From: an uncultured Pseudomonadota bacterium
GTDB lineage: Bacteria > Pseudomonadota > Gammaproteobacteria > Methylococcales > Methylomonadaceae
Assembly (NCBI GenBank): GCA_903928965.1
Contig: CAIYSZ010000050.1
Coordinates: 1 to 50,819, forward strand
DNA length: 50,819 nt
Direction of reading: 5' to 3'
In this document: one piece after another, positions 1-9,058 of the stretch
How positions within the stretch are numbered: the first letter of the stretch is position 1
Layout: each line of letters starts with the position of its first letter
Notes under the pieces: model-generated
What the model was told of the DNA's origin: nothing
Databases searched by the model: none
The model's input: only the letters and a program-made list of their open reading frames with translations
Position numbers and translations under genes: made by a program

Positions 1-247
1 ATGCCCGCATCCGTGCGGGCAACACTCGCTACTAGCCTTCCCCGCCCGCCAAGGCCTTAGGTGGTTGGTGATTTTAGGGTGGTCCTGGCTTAGGATGCTA
101 GCCGGCGCCTTTATGCTCGCCGCCCAGGCCCCAATGCGATAAAGCGGGCCGTGGATCATTTAGACACTAGCAACTCGTAGTATTTTGCGGCAGCTTGAAT
201 CAGAGCCGCGCTAATGGCGTTTGCTCTGCCGATCCCTGTATTGACTA

Positions 248-276
248 GCGGTTTCGTTTAAAATAAACGAAACCGC
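248..276. promoter_or_regulatory. Perfect inverted repeat upstream of mepA
   Basis: Two exact 13-base arms (GCGGTTTCGTTTA and its complement) are separated by AAA and end 16 bases before the mepA start codon. No T-run follows in the plus direction, so an operator or an mRNA hairpin over the start region is more likely than a terminator. The rest of the first 292 bases holds no gene I can support, only a small hairpin at 3-20. Confidence 0.5.
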
Positions 277-292
277 AACCTTATAACAGACT

Positions 293-1147
293 ATGCAATC
301 AAGACTTGGATTTATAAAAATCGGCTGTTTAGCCTTCGGTCTGCTAGCGGCTAACTATAGCCGCGCCGACGAAACCGCCAAAGCCTGGTCCGCTATTTCT
401 TCGCCTAGCGCGCACTCCCCTGAAAGCATAGGCGGCTACACGCACGGCTGTTTGCGCGGCGCTCAAGCCTTGCCGCTTAGCGGCCCCGGCTATCAAGTGA
501 TGCGTTTATCCCGCCGCCGCTATTACGGCCACCCGGATTTAATCGATTTTATCCAAAACTTTGGGCGAAGCATGGCCGGCGCCCAGCAAGTCGATTTGTT
601 GATCGGTGATTTGAGCCAGGCTCGCGGCGGGCCAACCTTAAGCGGCCACCGCAGCCATCAGACCGGATTAGACGCGGACATTTGGTTTATGCCGCTCAAA
701 AGCGGCGCGCGATTAAGCCAAGAAGAGCGGGAAAAATTAAGCGCCGCGCCGATGGTTAATTTACGCAACGACCAGCTTATCCCCGGCAACTGGTCGGCCA
801 GACAAGCCAAAATGCTGGAAGCGGCGGCCAGGGACGCAAAAGTGGATCGGATTTTTGTCAACGCGGCGATTAAACGCGAGCTCTGCCGGCATAAAACGTC
901 TGGCTCAAGCGCCTGGTTGGCCAAAATCCGGCCCTGGTGGCTGCACGAAGACCATTTTCACGTGCGCCTAGTTTGCCCCGCTGACAGCCCGCACTGCGAA
1001 AAACAAGACAGCCTACCCGCCGGCGACGGCTGCGACGCCAGCCTGGATTGGTGGTTTTCCAAGGAAGCCAAGCAACCGAGCAAACCGGCCAAACCCGCCC
1101 CGCCGCAGCCATTGCCGGCTGCATGCGAGCAGGTCATGCTGGAGTAG
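293..1147 (+). CDS. mepA: Penicillin-insensitive murein endopeptidase MepA
   Basis: This is a periplasmic zinc peptidase of the MepA/LAS (peptidase M74) family, which cleaves D-Ala-meso-DAP crosslinks in peptidoglycan. Residues 1-25 form a signal peptide (hydrophobic stretch followed by SRADE). The family's metal-site signature is visible: GHRSHQTGLDADIWF contains H122 and D129 with the H-x6-D spacing, and WWLHEDHFHVRL at 216-226 supplies the H-x-H pair. At 284 residues the length is normal for the family. The C-terminus is a short Lys/Pro-rich tail (KPAKPAPPQPLP). It is monocistronic, with a perfect inverted repeat just upstream and only a weak ribosome site. The identification is firm; the activity follows from family knowledge. 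Confidence 0.93.
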   Translation: MQSRLGFIKIGCLAFGLLAANYSRADETAKAWSAISSPSAHSPESIGGYTHGCLRGAQALPLSGPGYQVMRLSRRRYYGHPDLIDFIQNFGRSMAGAQQVDLLIGDLSQARGGPTLSGHRSHQTGLDADIWFMPLKSGARLSQEEREKLSAAPMVNLRNDQLIPGNWSARQAKMLEAAARDAKVDRIFVNAAIKRELCRHKTSGSSAWLAKIRPWWLHEDHFHVRLVCPADSPHCEKQDSLPAGDGCDASLDWWFSKEAKQPSKPAKPAPPQPLPAACEQVMLE

Positions 1148-1302
1148 GCGGCTTGGGCATACTTTTTCGGCTTACCTGCTGTTTAAACAACATAAGTCTT
1201 TACAATCAGGAATGGCGAAATATTGCCGCGGGTCCAGCGCATGACTTAATATGTCATTATCCCGGCATTACCGTCTAACCCAAGCAACCGAACGGCCCCG
1301 AA

Positions 1303-2574
1303 ATGACCACACCCGCCAAACAGTCAACCCGGATTTTACTTAAAAAATTCGCGGCCATTGTCCTGGCGTTAAGCGGCATGCTATTCATTCTGTGGCTGGA
1401 TAGTTGGTTCACTTTGCACGCCGAATTGCCCAAATTCGGCGCGGACATGAATGACGGCCTATTGCTAATGGTTGGGTTTTTAACCAGTTTTCATTGCGTC
1501 GGCATGTGCGGCTCGCTGGTGCTCAGTTATACGGCCAAAAGCGCCATGGCCAAGCAAAAACCGCATTTGACGCATTTTCTGTACGGGGCCGGTAAAACCG
1601 TGTCCTATACCGTCATCGGCGCGCTATTGGGTGAATTCGGGGCCATCATCTCTTTCACGCCGCATGCCCAAGGCGTGGCTGGCGTCGCCGCCGGAATCTT
1701 CCTAATTTTATTCGGCTTGCATATGCTGGAAGTGTTCCCGGCGCTCAACCATTTTCAAATCAGAACGCCCGGTTTTCTGATGCGCTTTATCGGCAAAGAG
1801 TACCGCAAACACAGCCATCCGTTTATAATTGGCCTGCTCAACGGCTTAATGATCATCTGCGGCCCGCTGCAAGCCATGTACGTCATGGCGGCCGGCTCCG
1901 GCGGCTGGCGCGAGGGCGCGGAAATCCTGTTTTTTTTCGGCCTTGGAACCTTGCCCTTGCTACTGGGTTTCGGTTTTTTAACCAGTCTGCTCTCCGCCAA
2001 CCTGACACCCAAGCTACTAAAAGTCTCAGGCGGGGTCGTCATGGCGCTGGGCGGCGTCATGCTGAACCGCGGCTTGGCGGTCACCGGCTCCGGGCTGGAT
2101 TTTAACAGCTTGCAAGCCGAGCTTACGGCGCGCCTGCTGCCTATCGTCACAGCCCCTTCCCAACCGCCGGCCGAGCAAAGCATCAACATGGATGTCATAC
2201 CCGGCCGCTTCGCGCCCAACCAATTCGTGCTGCAAAAAGACATACCGGTGCGGTGGAGCATCAACGGCAAGGAGTTGAATACCTGTAATCGCGTGATCCT
2301 GGTTCCCAAATACGGACTCAGAATCGAATTGCATTCGGGCGTGCAAATCGTGGAATTCACCCCGCACGAAACCGGCATAGTGCCATGGAGTTGTTGGATG
2401 GGCATGATACCCGGCTCGTTTATCGTGGTCGATAAGCCACCGTCGGATGCCGCCGCCTCAAAGGCGGCGGAAAGCTGTCTACGGCATTGGCTGGACGAAT
2501 GGCAAACGGCTTGGCGCGGCGCGCTGGCATCTTTAAGTGAAAACTGGCGGCGTTGTCGGGAAGCGGCGCAATAA
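1303..2574 (+). CDS. TauE/SafE-type membrane protein with C-terminal cupredoxin-like domain
   Basis: This is a polytopic inner-membrane protein of the COG2836 'SafE/UreH-like' family. The hallmark HCVGMCG motif is at residues 64-70, within the second hydrophobic helix, and further helices run to about residue 270. Residues of about 305-378 form a separate soluble domain that ends in FTPHETGIVPW and then SCWMGM (363-368). The H355/C364/M368 arrangement is that of a cupredoxin-type copper site. COG2836 proteins are often linked to copper handling or cytochrome oxidase assembly, so copper trafficking is my inference and sulfite export is only the generic family label. The last 45 residues are Ala/Trp/Arg-rich and of unknown role. 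It stands alone, 155 bases after mepA. Confidence 0.8.
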   Translation: MTTPAKQSTRILLKKFAAIVLALSGMLFILWLDSWFTLHAELPKFGADMNDGLLLMVGFLTSFHCVGMCGSLVLSYTAKSAMAKQKPHLTHFLYGAGKTVSYTVIGALLGEFGAIISFTPHAQGVAGVAAGIFLILFGLHMLEVFPALNHFQIRTPGFLMRFIGKEYRKHSHPFIIGLLNGLMIICGPLQAMYVMAAGSGGWREGAEILFFFGLGTLPLLLGFGFLTSLLSANLTPKLLKVSGGVVMALGGVMLNRGLAVTGSGLDFNSLQAELTARLLPIVTAPSQPPAEQSINMDVIPGRFAPNQFVLQKDIPVRWSINGKELNTCNRVILVPKYGLRIELHSGVQIVEFTPHETGIVPWSCWMGMIPGSFIVVDKPPSDAAASKAAESCLRHWLDEWQTAWRGALASLSENWRRCREAAQ

Positions 2575-2630
2575 ACAACAATACAGCTTATAATCCATTA
2601 CAGCGCGCCCGCCGCGATCAAGCGTTACCC

Positions 2631-2658
2631 ATCAGCTTGATACCATCAGCTTGATACC
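2631..2658. repeat. 14-bp direct tandem repeat
   Basis: ATCAGCTTGATACC occurs twice head to tail in the gap before the small membrane protein gene, followed by a looser third variant (ATCATTTGTTGATAC). It lies in the likely promoter/leader region of the next gene. It looks like slipped-strand duplication; a regulatory role is unproven. Confidence 0.6.
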
Positions 2659-2714
2659 ATCATTTGTTGATACAATCATTTGCTAAAACTCATCTTCAAT
2701 CAGGAGAATTATTT

Positions 2715-3050
2715 ATGAGCGAACCGCTAAACACTCTCGTTCCCGGCAACCAGACCCCTCCGGCGAAAAAAGGCGAAATTCTGATCCAGGGTCTAGCCTT
2801 GGGACTTGCCGTATCCTTTGTCGGCCACGTCGGCAAAAGTCTGGGCGGCAAGTTGCTGGCCCACCCCGCGGCGTTATTCTCCGCCGGCGTGGCGGCGGGC
2901 TATTTGACGTTTAAATACCGCAAGGAAATCGTTGCATTAGGCACTAACGCCGCCGAAGAAAGCAAAAACTTCGTGTTGGGGCAACGGGAAGAGTTTTACG
3001 ATTTGTTGGCGGAAATCAAGCAAGAAAATCAAACCCCCGCCACTGAATAG
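2715..3050 (+). CDS. Small conserved-looking membrane protein of unknown function
   Basis: This is a 111-residue protein. I chose the ATG preceded by CAGGAGAATT at about -8 over an in-frame codon 51 bases upstream that has no ribosome site. The N-terminus is polar (MSEPLNTLVPGNQTPPAKKGE). Two hydrophobic, glycine-rich segments follow (ILIQGLALGLAVSFVGHVG and AALFSAGVAAGYLTF), suggesting a helical hairpin in the membrane. The C-terminal 40 residues are charged and probably helical. I do not recognise the family and assign no function. It has its own leader and no obvious operon partner. Confidence 0.6.
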   Translation: MSEPLNTLVPGNQTPPAKKGEILIQGLALGLAVSFVGHVGKSLGGKLLAHPAALFSAGVAAGYLTFKYRKEIVALGTNAAEESKNFVLGQREEFYDLLAEIKQENQTPATE

Positions 3051-3057
3051 TGACAGG

Positions 3058-3160
3058 TAATCAAAACATCCATGGGATGCGCTGAATGCAATGAAGCGCA
3101 TCGCTCGCGAAGAGACATGATTAATCCGATTCACGCTCCTTAGCGCATCCTGTTTTGATA
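3058..3160. repeat. REP-like nested inverted repeat
   Basis: TAATCAAAACA near the left end pairs with TGTTTTGATAA at the right end. Inside, GGATGCGCT pairs with either of two AGCGCATC copies. The block lies between convergent genes and can fold as a large hairpin in either direction, so it may serve as a bidirectional terminator or be a REP/MITE remnant. There is no coding potential. Confidence 0.5.
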
Positions 3161-3178
3161 ATCGGGTAAAAATAAGCC

Positions 3179-3907
3179 TTATAAATACAGCGGGGCCATC
3201 ATGCGCCAATAGCGGCCGCGATGCGCCCTTCCCTCCCATTCATGCAAGGCATGACGCACGCCTTTTTGAGTTAAAATCCGGCTCAATTCATGGTTATTGC
3301 CAAGGAACGGGTCTTGCTTGCCGATAGCCAGCACGATATCCATGCTGCGTAGCGCGTGGAGTTGCAGTTCGTTTTCCAGATTCGGCAAAAAATGCGTCGG
3401 AGTGTGGAAGTAAACGTCGTCGTTGTAAAATCCGTTCAACAAATTCTTGAAATTTTCGACTTCCATGGTCAGATCGAAACGGCCGGAGAAGGCGGCCAGT
3501 TTTTGAAACAAGTGCGGATGTCTAAATGCAATGTTCGCGGCATGGTAAGCGCCCAAGCTGCAACCGTGGGCAATCTTGCACGGATACGGATTATTCTCAT
3601 CCATGAACGGCAGAATTTCCTCCAACAAGTAATTTTCAAACTCGATATGCCGCTTGATGCGATCCTCGGGATTGTTCCAAAAACAGTAGAAGGTTTCGTG
3701 GTCTATACTGTCCACGCAATAAAGTTGCAAATGCCCGGCTTCTATCTTGTCGCGCAGACTCTCGACTATCCCTAGATTCTCGTATTCATAAAACCTGCCG
3801 TCCCGGGTAGGAAACACCAGCACCTTGGCGCCGGCGTGACCGAAGACTAAAAATTCCATGTCCCGGCCCAGCCGAGGGGTGTACCAATGATGATATTCGC
3901 GATGCAT
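3179..3907 (-). CDS. Putative esterase (alpha/beta hydrolase)
   Basis: This is a 242-residue cytosolic protein without a signal peptide. The nucleophile elbow GCSLGAYHA fits G-x-S-x-G. A later aspartate in AIGKQDPFLGN and a histidine in EGRAHRGRYW complete a plausible Ser-Asp-His triad in the usual order. The start MHREYHHWYTPRLGRDMEFLVFGHAG resembles the 'putative esterase' (EstA/D-like) group. Its substrate is not evident. It follows another hydrolase on the same strand after 12 bases, so the two are probably co-transcribed. The fold is well supported and the function only general. Confidence 0.75.
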   Translation of the reverse strand: MHREYHHWYTPRLGRDMEFLVFGHAGAKVLVFPTRDGRFYEYENLGIVESLRDKIEAGHLQLYCVDSIDHETFYCFWNNPEDRIKRHIEFENYLLEEILPFMDENNPYPCKIAHGCSLGAYHAANIAFRHPHLFQKLAAFSGRFDLTMEVENFKNLLNGFYNDDVYFHTPTHFLPNLENELQLHALRSMDIVLAIGKQDPFLGNNHELSRILTQKGVRHALHEWEGRAHRGRYWRMMAPLYL

Positions 3908-3919
3908 ACAAAGGGCGAA

Positions 3920-4870
3920 TCAGCTCCCAAAAAAATTCCTTAGCTCTGTTAGCAATTGTTGTTCTTGAGTTATCCGATTGGGATAATCAAAATGCCCTGC
4001 TTCCAATACAAACAACTGTTTTTTACCCGCCCAAGCGTTATGTATGGCGAACTGGCCGGGCGGGGCCACCACCGGGTCGAATTCAGCCAGGGCGAAATGC
4101 GCCGGTTGCCAAGCGTAAACGGCGGCAAATGCGGCATCATACAGTTTTAATGTGTCAACAGCGTTATGGCCATGTTGCGTATAATCCTGCAAGGCCGCCG
4201 CGCTGCCGACGGTCGGCAAGGTCAGCCGCAATTGCTGGTAGCCAAAGGTCGGCACGTTAAAATGCGCGCGCTTTATGCGCGTGTCCCACGGAACGGCCAA
4301 CGCGCCGATGCCGCCGCTAAAACTAATGCCCATATAGCCGATGCGGCCGGCGGTTTGCGGAAACTTTTTTAACAATACGCCGACCGCCATCCACACATCC
4401 TCAACGCAACCGCCAAGTATGTAACTGTCCGGATGTTCAATGCCGTGCAATACATGTTGCCTAGGATCGGAGGATACGCCAGGCAAGGGGCTGCGCCCCA
4501 AGCCGCGGAAACAAGGAAACAGCAGCGCCGCGCCCGGAATATCCAAATGATAATCCGGTTGTTCGCGCCCGCCGTAGCCGTGGCCAACGACAATCGCTTG
4601 GCGTACCTCACCATTCTTCGGAATCAACAACCAGCCGTTGATTTTAACGTCCCGAGTTGAACGGTACTGAATATCGAACACCTGATAACCGGCATACTCT
4701 CCTTGGGCGGATAAAGTAAAATCCGCCGCCTGCGTCATGGTTTGCACGTAACGCCGCCGCCAATAATCGGCGAACGACGCTGGAGAGGCGGGAGCCCGCA
4801 CCTCCAGCAAATCAATCAGCTGATAGCCGTAACAGGGATCGAACGAATAATCGTGATGAAATAAATACAT
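3920..4870 (-). CDS. Acetylxylan esterase-family (AXE1) hydrolase
   Basis: This is a 316-residue alpha/beta hydrolase resembling acetylxylan esterase/cephalosporin-C deacetylase. Visible features are an oxyanion-loop motif (VVGHGYGGREQPDY), the nucleophile elbow GISFSGGIG, an acid in ALAEFDPVVAP and a C-terminal histidine in LEAGHFDYPN. The sequence between elbow and acid (ALAVPWDTRIKRAHFNVPTF) is typical of the family. There is no signal peptide, so it would act inside the cell, perhaps on acetylated sugars or xenobiotic esters. It is the first gene of a two-hydrolase unit and is transcribed toward the esterase below it. Substrate specificity cannot be read from sequence. Confidence 0.8.
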   Translation of the reverse strand: MYLFHHDYSFDPCYGYQLIDLLEVRAPASPASFADYWRRRYVQTMTQAADFTLSAQGEYAGYQVFDIQYRSTRDVKINGWLLIPKNGEVRQAIVVGHGYGGREQPDYHLDIPGAALLFPCFRGLGRSPLPGVSSDPRQHVLHGIEHPDSYILGGCVEDVWMAVGVLLKKFPQTAGRIGYMGISFSGGIGALAVPWDTRIKRAHFNVPTFGYQQLRLTLPTVGSAAALQDYTQHGHNAVDTLKLYDAAFAAVYAWQPAHFALAEFDPVVAPPGQFAIHNAWAGKKQLFVLEAGHFDYPNRITQEQQLLTELRNFFGS

Positions 4871-4942
4871 GGATCATCTCCGACCGCGAATGATTCATTA
4901 TGATAATCTCTGTTGTCGCGGACGGCAACCATCAATTACAAA

Positions 4943-5248
4943 TCAATCCACGATCTTATATTTTTCACGCGAGGCGTCCACCATATCGCGCAATTCCTTA
5001 CCCGGCTTAAAATGCGGGACATGCTTTTCGGTCAATGAAACCGATTCACCAGTTTTAGGGTTACGGCCCAGGCGCGCGGCGCGATGATGCAGCGAAAAGC
5101 TGCCGAACCCTCTGATTTCTATACGTTCTCCGTTGGCCAGCGTTTCACTTAAATGTTCGATAACGCATCTGACCGCTAATTCCACGTCTTTGAGCGCCAG
5201 ATGTTGTTGTTTTCTTGCTAACACTTCTATTAATTCTGATTTCGTCAC
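4943..5248 (-). CDS. ihfB: Integration host factor subunit beta
   Basis: This is a 101-residue HU/IHF-family DNA-bending protein. The start [14 protein letters not shown] and the DNA-binding beta-arm region [29 protein letters not shown] identify it as IHF beta rather than HU. RNPKTGE and the Pro at the arm tip intercalate DNA in the family. It acts as a heterodimer with IHF alpha, whose gene is not in this window. It lies 65 bases downstream of rpsA behind a strong terminator, the classic rpsA-ihfB arrangement of Gammaproteobacteria. Transcription may come from readthrough or from a promoter in that gap. Confidence 0.95.
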   Translation of the reverse strand: MTKSELIEVLARKQQHLALKDVELAVRCVIEHLSETLANGERIEIRGFGSFSLHHRAARLGRNPKTGESVSLTEKHVPHFKPGKELRDMVDASREKYKIVD

Positions 5249-5265
5249 AGCTAATCCTAACGATT

Positions 5266-5302
5266 AAAAAAGGGCGATATGGAACCCGTCCATAACGCCC
5301 TT
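5266..5302 (-). terminator. Intrinsic terminator after rpsA
   Basis: Read on the minus strand, AAGGGCGTTATGGA pairs with TCCATATCGCCCTT around a short CGGGT loop and is followed by a run of T. It lies directly between the rpsA stop and the ihfB start, so it probably limits ihfB transcription to partial readthrough or an internal promoter. Confidence 0.85.
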
Positions 5303-5313
5303 AACATTAACGA

Positions 5314-6975
5314 TTATTTATCTATTTGCTTAAAGATATCGCCCAAGGTGGCTGTGCCAGCGTTTTGTTGCGAATAATCCTTAATGGCGTTGGATTCTTC
5401 TTCCGCGTCCTTGGCCTTGATGGACAAGGAAATGGATTTGGTTTTCTTATCCACGCCGATAAATTTGGCTTCGATTTCGTCGCCTTCCTTCAACAAGGTG
5501 CGGGCGTCCTCAACCCGGTCGCGTTGAATTTCGGAAGCGCGCAAATAGCCCTCTACGTTATCCGCTAAGGTGACCACCGCGCCCTTGGCGTCGATTTCTT
5601 TAACCACACCTCTTACCAGACTACCTTTTTCATGCAAGGCAATGTAATTTTGGAACGGGTCCTGCTCCAGCTGCTTAATGCCAAGGGAGATACGCTCGCG
5701 CTCCGAGTCAACCGCCAAAATAACGGTTTCAACTTCGTCGCCTTTTTTGAAGGCGCGAATCGCTTCCTCATCGTTTTCGTTCCAGCTGATGTCGGACATG
5801 TGCACCAAACCGTCGATGCCGCCATCCAGACCGATGAAAATGCCGAAATCGGTGATGGATTTGATTTTGCCGCTGATTTTGTCGCCTTTGTTGTGCGTGG
5901 CGGCGAATTCGTCCCAAGGATTGGAACGGCATTGTTTCATGCCCAAGGAAATACGGCGGCGATCTTCGTCGATCTCCAGCACCATGACTTCCACTTCATC
6001 GCCCAGTTGCACGACTTTAGACGGATTGACGTTTTTGTTGGTCCAATCCATTTCGGAAACGTGCACCAAGCCTTCCACGCCTTCCTCGATCTCGACGAAG
6101 CAGCCGTAATCGGCCAAGTTGTTGACCTTGCCGAACACGCGGCTGCCGGCCGGATAACGGCGGGCGATATTTTGCCACGGATCTTCTTCCAACTGCTTCA
6201 TGCCCAGCGAGACGCGGGTTTTGTCCTTGTCGAACTTGAGAACCTTGACCTTGACTTCCTGACCGATTTCCACGCACTCGGACGGATGACGCACGCGACG
6301 CCAAGCCATGTCGGTGATGTGCAACAAACCGTCCACGCCGCCCAAATCGATGAACGCGCCGTAATCGGTGAGGTTTTTGACCACCCCGGTAACCACTGCG
6401 CCGTCTTGCAGGGTTTTGACCAACTCTTCCCGCTCGGCGCTGTACTCGCTTTCCACCACCGCGCGGCGCGACAACACCACGTTGTTGCGTTTTTGGTCGA
6501 TTTTAATGACTTTGAATTCCAGATCGCGGTTTTCCAAAAATGTTGTATCGCGTATCGGGCGAACATCCACCAACGATCCCGGCAGGAACGCGCGCAACGC
6601 ACCGACCGCCACTGTGAAACCGCCGCGTACTTTGCCGTTGATACGGCCAACGATGGTTTCTTGTTTTTCGAAGGCTTTTTCCAGTTCGCTCCAAGCCTTG
6701 CTTTTCTTCGCCTTGTCGCGCGACAACAGCGTGGAACCCAAGCCGTCTTCAAACATGTCCAAGGCTACTTCAATCTCGTCACCGACATTGACTTCTAAAT
6801 CGCCATCCGCATTCAAAAATTGCCATTTCGGAATAACGCCTTCCGATTTGGCTTGCGTACTGACGATCACAAATTCGTTCTCGATATCAATAACAGTACC
6901 GATCAACATAGCGCCAGGACGCATTTCGGTCTTGGCAAAACTTTCTTCCAACAGTTGTGCAAAGCTTTCGCTCAT
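5314..6975 (-). CDS. rpsA: 30S ribosomal protein S1
   Basis: This is a 553-residue protein built of six S1 RNA-binding domains. The repeated signatures [59 protein letters not shown] and [23 protein letters not shown] are clear. S1 unfolds mRNA and helps initiation on the 30S subunit. I start it at the ATG giving [13 protein letters not shown], which matches the family N-terminus; an upstream in-frame TTG would add only five residues. It sits between cmk and ihfB as in other Gammaproteobacteria. Terminators lie on both sides, so it is likely to have its own promoter in the 97-base gap after cmk. Confidence 0.97.
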   Translation of the reverse strand: MSESFAQLLEESFAKTEMRPGAMLIGTVIDIENEFVIVSTQAKSEGVIPKWQFLNADGDLEVNVGDEIEVALDMFEDGLGSTLLSRDKAKKSKAWSELEKAFEKQETIVGRINGKVRGGFTVAVGALRAFLPGSLVDVRPIRDTTFLENRDLEFKVIKIDQKRNNVVLSRRAVVESEYSAEREELVKTLQDGAVVTGVVKNLTDYGAFIDLGGVDGLLHITDMAWRRVRHPSECVEIGQEVKVKVLKFDKDKTRVSLGMKQLEEDPWQNIARRYPAGSRVFGKVNNLADYGCFVEIEEGVEGLVHVSEMDWTNKNVNPSKVVQLGDEVEVMVLEIDEDRRRISLGMKQCRSNPWDEFAATHNKGDKISGKIKSITDFGIFIGLDGGIDGLVHMSDISWNENDEEAIRAFKKGDEVETVILAVDSERERISLGIKQLEQDPFQNYIALHEKGSLVRGVVKEIDAKGAVVTLADNVEGYLRASEIQRDRVEDARTLLKEGDEIEAKFIGVDKKTKSISLSIKAKDAEEESNAIKDYSQQNAGTATLGDIFKQIDK

Positions 6976-7033
6976 TCTCGTATTTCCCAAGCTTGTTCAT
7001 ACAACCACAAGCTTTTATCTAAGTAAAAAAATT

Positions 7034-7062
7034 AAAAAAAGCCGCTCAAGCGATTTGGCGGC
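7034..7062 (-). terminator. Probable terminator between cmk and rpsA
   Basis: On the minus strand a GCCGC...GCGGC stem is followed by seven T residues and an AT-rich stretch. The stem is short, so termination may be partial. It is consistent with rpsA having an independent promoter. Confidence 0.5.
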
Positions 7063-7072
7063 CGCCCTCGTT

Positions 7073-7735
7073 TTAGTCCCCGCGAACTAAATTCAATACC
7101 GATTCCAGCGCTTGTTCAATGCTCAAATCGGAAGAATCCAGATATAACGCGCCTTCCGGCGCAACCAGCGGCGCCACGGCCCGTTCCCGGTCACGTTGAT
7201 CGCGTTGTTCGATCTCGCTCCGTATTTGTATAAGATTAGCATCAATCCCTTTTTCTTTCAACTGCTTATATCGGCGTAACGCTCGCTGCTCGCTACTGGC
7301 GGTCAAAAACACCTTGTAAGCCGCATCCGGAAACACCACGCTGCCCATATCGCGGCCGTCGGCCACCAGACCGGGCGGCCGTCTAAAATCCATTTGTTTT
7401 TGGAATAAAGCTTGCCGCACCGCCGGGTCGGCGGCAATGAGAGAGGCATTTTTACCGGCGGTCTCGCCCGCCAATTGGGTGGTGACGTCCAGTCCGTTCA
7501 GCCTAACGGTAAACACGTCACCGCAATCGAAGTGTAGTTGCATTTCCGCCGCTACGCCACAAACGCCGGCGCTATCATGCAAATCCAGGCCGGCTTGCAC
7601 CGCGGCTAAACCCAGCGCGCGATAGATAGCGCCACTGTCCAAATAATGCCAGCCCAAACGCTTGGCCGCCAGACGGCTGACGGTGCCCTTGCCGGCGCCG
7701 CTGGGACCGTCTATGGTCAATACCGGAACAGGCAT
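7073..7735 (-). CDS. cmk: Cytidylate kinase
   Basis: This is a 220-residue kinase that phosphorylates CMP/dCMP with ATP for nucleotide salvage. The P-loop IDGPSGAGKGTVSR is at residues 7-20. LDSGAIYRALGLAA (substrate side) and DGRDMGSVVFPDAAYKVFLTAS are typical. The start ATG abuts the aroA stop codon with no gap, so the two are translationally coupled, as commonly seen for aroA-cmk. The length is normal for the family. Confidence 0.97.
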   Translation of the reverse strand: MPVPVLTIDGPSGAGKGTVSRLAAKRLGWHYLDSGAIYRALGLAAVQAGLDLHDSAGVCGVAAEMQLHFDCGDVFTVRLNGLDVTTQLAGETAGKNASLIAADPAVRQALFQKQMDFRRPPGLVADGRDMGSVVFPDAAYKVFLTASSEQRALRRYKQLKEKGIDANLIQIRSEIEQRDQRDRERAVAPLVAPEGALYLDSSDLSIEQALESVLNLVRGD

Positions 7736-9058
7736 TTATTTCAGCACGCTCAATTGCAAGCCCAAATGCCGCGCCAATTGCGCAAACTCCGGGAACGAGG
7801 TGTTGACGTTAGCGCAATCCTTGATCGTGATTTCGCCGCCGGCGCGGAGCGCGGCGATTGAAAACGACATGGCGATTCTATGGTCGCCGTGCGAATCCAC
7901 CTCGCCGCCGCCGATGGGGCCGCCGCCTTGGATAATCATGCCGTCCTCGGTCGGTTGCGCGTCCACGCCCAAAATTTGCAGACCGTCGGCCATCACTTGA
8001 ATCCGGTCGGATTCCTTCACCCGCAATTCCTTGGCTCCGGTCAACACGGTGCGGCCGCCGGCGCAAGCCGCCGCCACGAACAGCACCGGAAATTCGTCTA
8101 TTGCCAACGGCACCAAATCTTCAGGTATTTCTATACCGTGCAAAACGGCGGACCGTACGCGCAAGTCCGCCACCGGCTCGCCGCCGACTTCACGCTGATT
8201 CAACAATTCTATGTTAGCGCCCATCAAACGCAAAATATCGATGACGCCGGTGCGGGTCGGGTTAATCCCGACGTGACGCAAGGTCACGTCGGAATCCGGG
8301 GCGATACTCGCGCCGACCAGAAAAAACGCCGCCGAGGAAATATCGCTCGGCACGTCGATTTCGGCCGAGGTCAATTTGCCGCTATTGTCGATGATGGCCG
8401 TCGCGCCTTCACGCTGGACCGGATAACCAAAGCCGTTCAACATGCGCTCGGTGTGATCGCGAGTCGGCGCGGGTTCGGTGACGCGGGTAACCCCGCCGGC
8501 GAACATGCCGGCCAGCAACAAACAGGATTTAACCTGGGCGCTGGCGATGGGCATCAAATAATCAATGCCTTGTAAATCGGGATTGCCGTGGATATGCAGC
8601 GGCGCGGTGCCATTGGGCTGGGTTTCGATGCGCGCGCCCATCAAGGCCAAAGGCTCGGTCACCCGGCGCATGGGGCGCGATTCCAAGGATTTGTCGCCGG
8701 TCAGCACGGTATCGAACGGCTGCGCGGACAATAAACCGCTCAACAAGCGCATGGAGGTGCCGGAATTGCCGAGATACAACGGTTTTTCCGGCTGTTTTAA
8801 ACCGTGTTTGCCGACGCCGTGGATGGTCACTTCGCCGTTCACCGGGCCTTCGATTTGCACACCCATGGCGCGGAACGCCTCCAAGGTGGAAATCGCGTCC
8901 TCGGCATTCAAAAAACCGCGCACGCGGGTGACGCCTTCCGCCAGAGAACCCAGCATGATGGAGCGGTGCGACATGGATTTATCGCCCGGCACTCGAATTT
9001 CACCTTGCAGGCTACCGCCCGGTTGTAATTTAAACAGTGTTCCGTGAGTCATGGTCAT
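7736..9058 (-). CDS. aroA: 3-phosphoshikimate 1-carboxyvinyltransferase (EPSP synthase)
   Basis: This is the sixth step of the shikimate pathway, joining shikimate-3-phosphate and PEP. Diagnostic motifs are GDKSMSHRSIMLGSLAEG near the start, LGNSGTSMRLLSGLL (PEP site), ELRVKESDRI and DSHGDHRIAMSFSIAALRA. The length of about 440 residues is normal. I chose the ATG giving MTMTHGTLF; an upstream TTG would add five residues and another ATG lies two codons further in. The 5' end overlaps the end of tyrA by 29 bases. It is part of the hisC-tyrA-aroA-cmk run on the minus strand. Confidence 0.96.
   Translation of the reverse strand: MTMTHGTLFKLQPGGSLQGEIRVPGDKSMSHRSIMLGSLAEGVTRVRGFLNAEDAISTLEAFRAMGVQIEGPVNGEVTIHGVGKHGLKQPEKPLYLGNSGTSMRLLSGLLSAQPFDTVLTGDKSLESRPMRRVTEPLALMGARIETQPNGTAPLHIHGNPDLQGIDYLMPIASAQVKSCLLLAGMFAGGVTRVTEPAPTRDHTERMLNGFGYPVQREGATAIIDNSGKLTSAEIDVPSDISSAAFFLVGASIAPDSDVTLRHVGINPTRTGVIDILRLMGANIELLNQREVGGEPVADLRVRSAVLHGIEIPEDLVPLAIDEFPVLFVAAACAGGRTVLTGAKELRVKESDRIQVMADGLQILGVDAQPTEDGMIIQGGGPIGGGEVDSHGDHRIAMSFSIAALRAGGEITIKDCANVNTSFPEFAQLARHLGLQLSVLK

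Noticed and set aside
5632-6798. A 388-codon open frame antisense to rpsA
   Set aside because: It is a mirror of the S1 domains with no ribosome site or family pattern; long antisense frames are common opposite GC-rich genes.
7880-8575. A 231-codon frame opposite aroA
   Set aside because: It is a shadow of aroA; composition and lack of start signals argue against expression.
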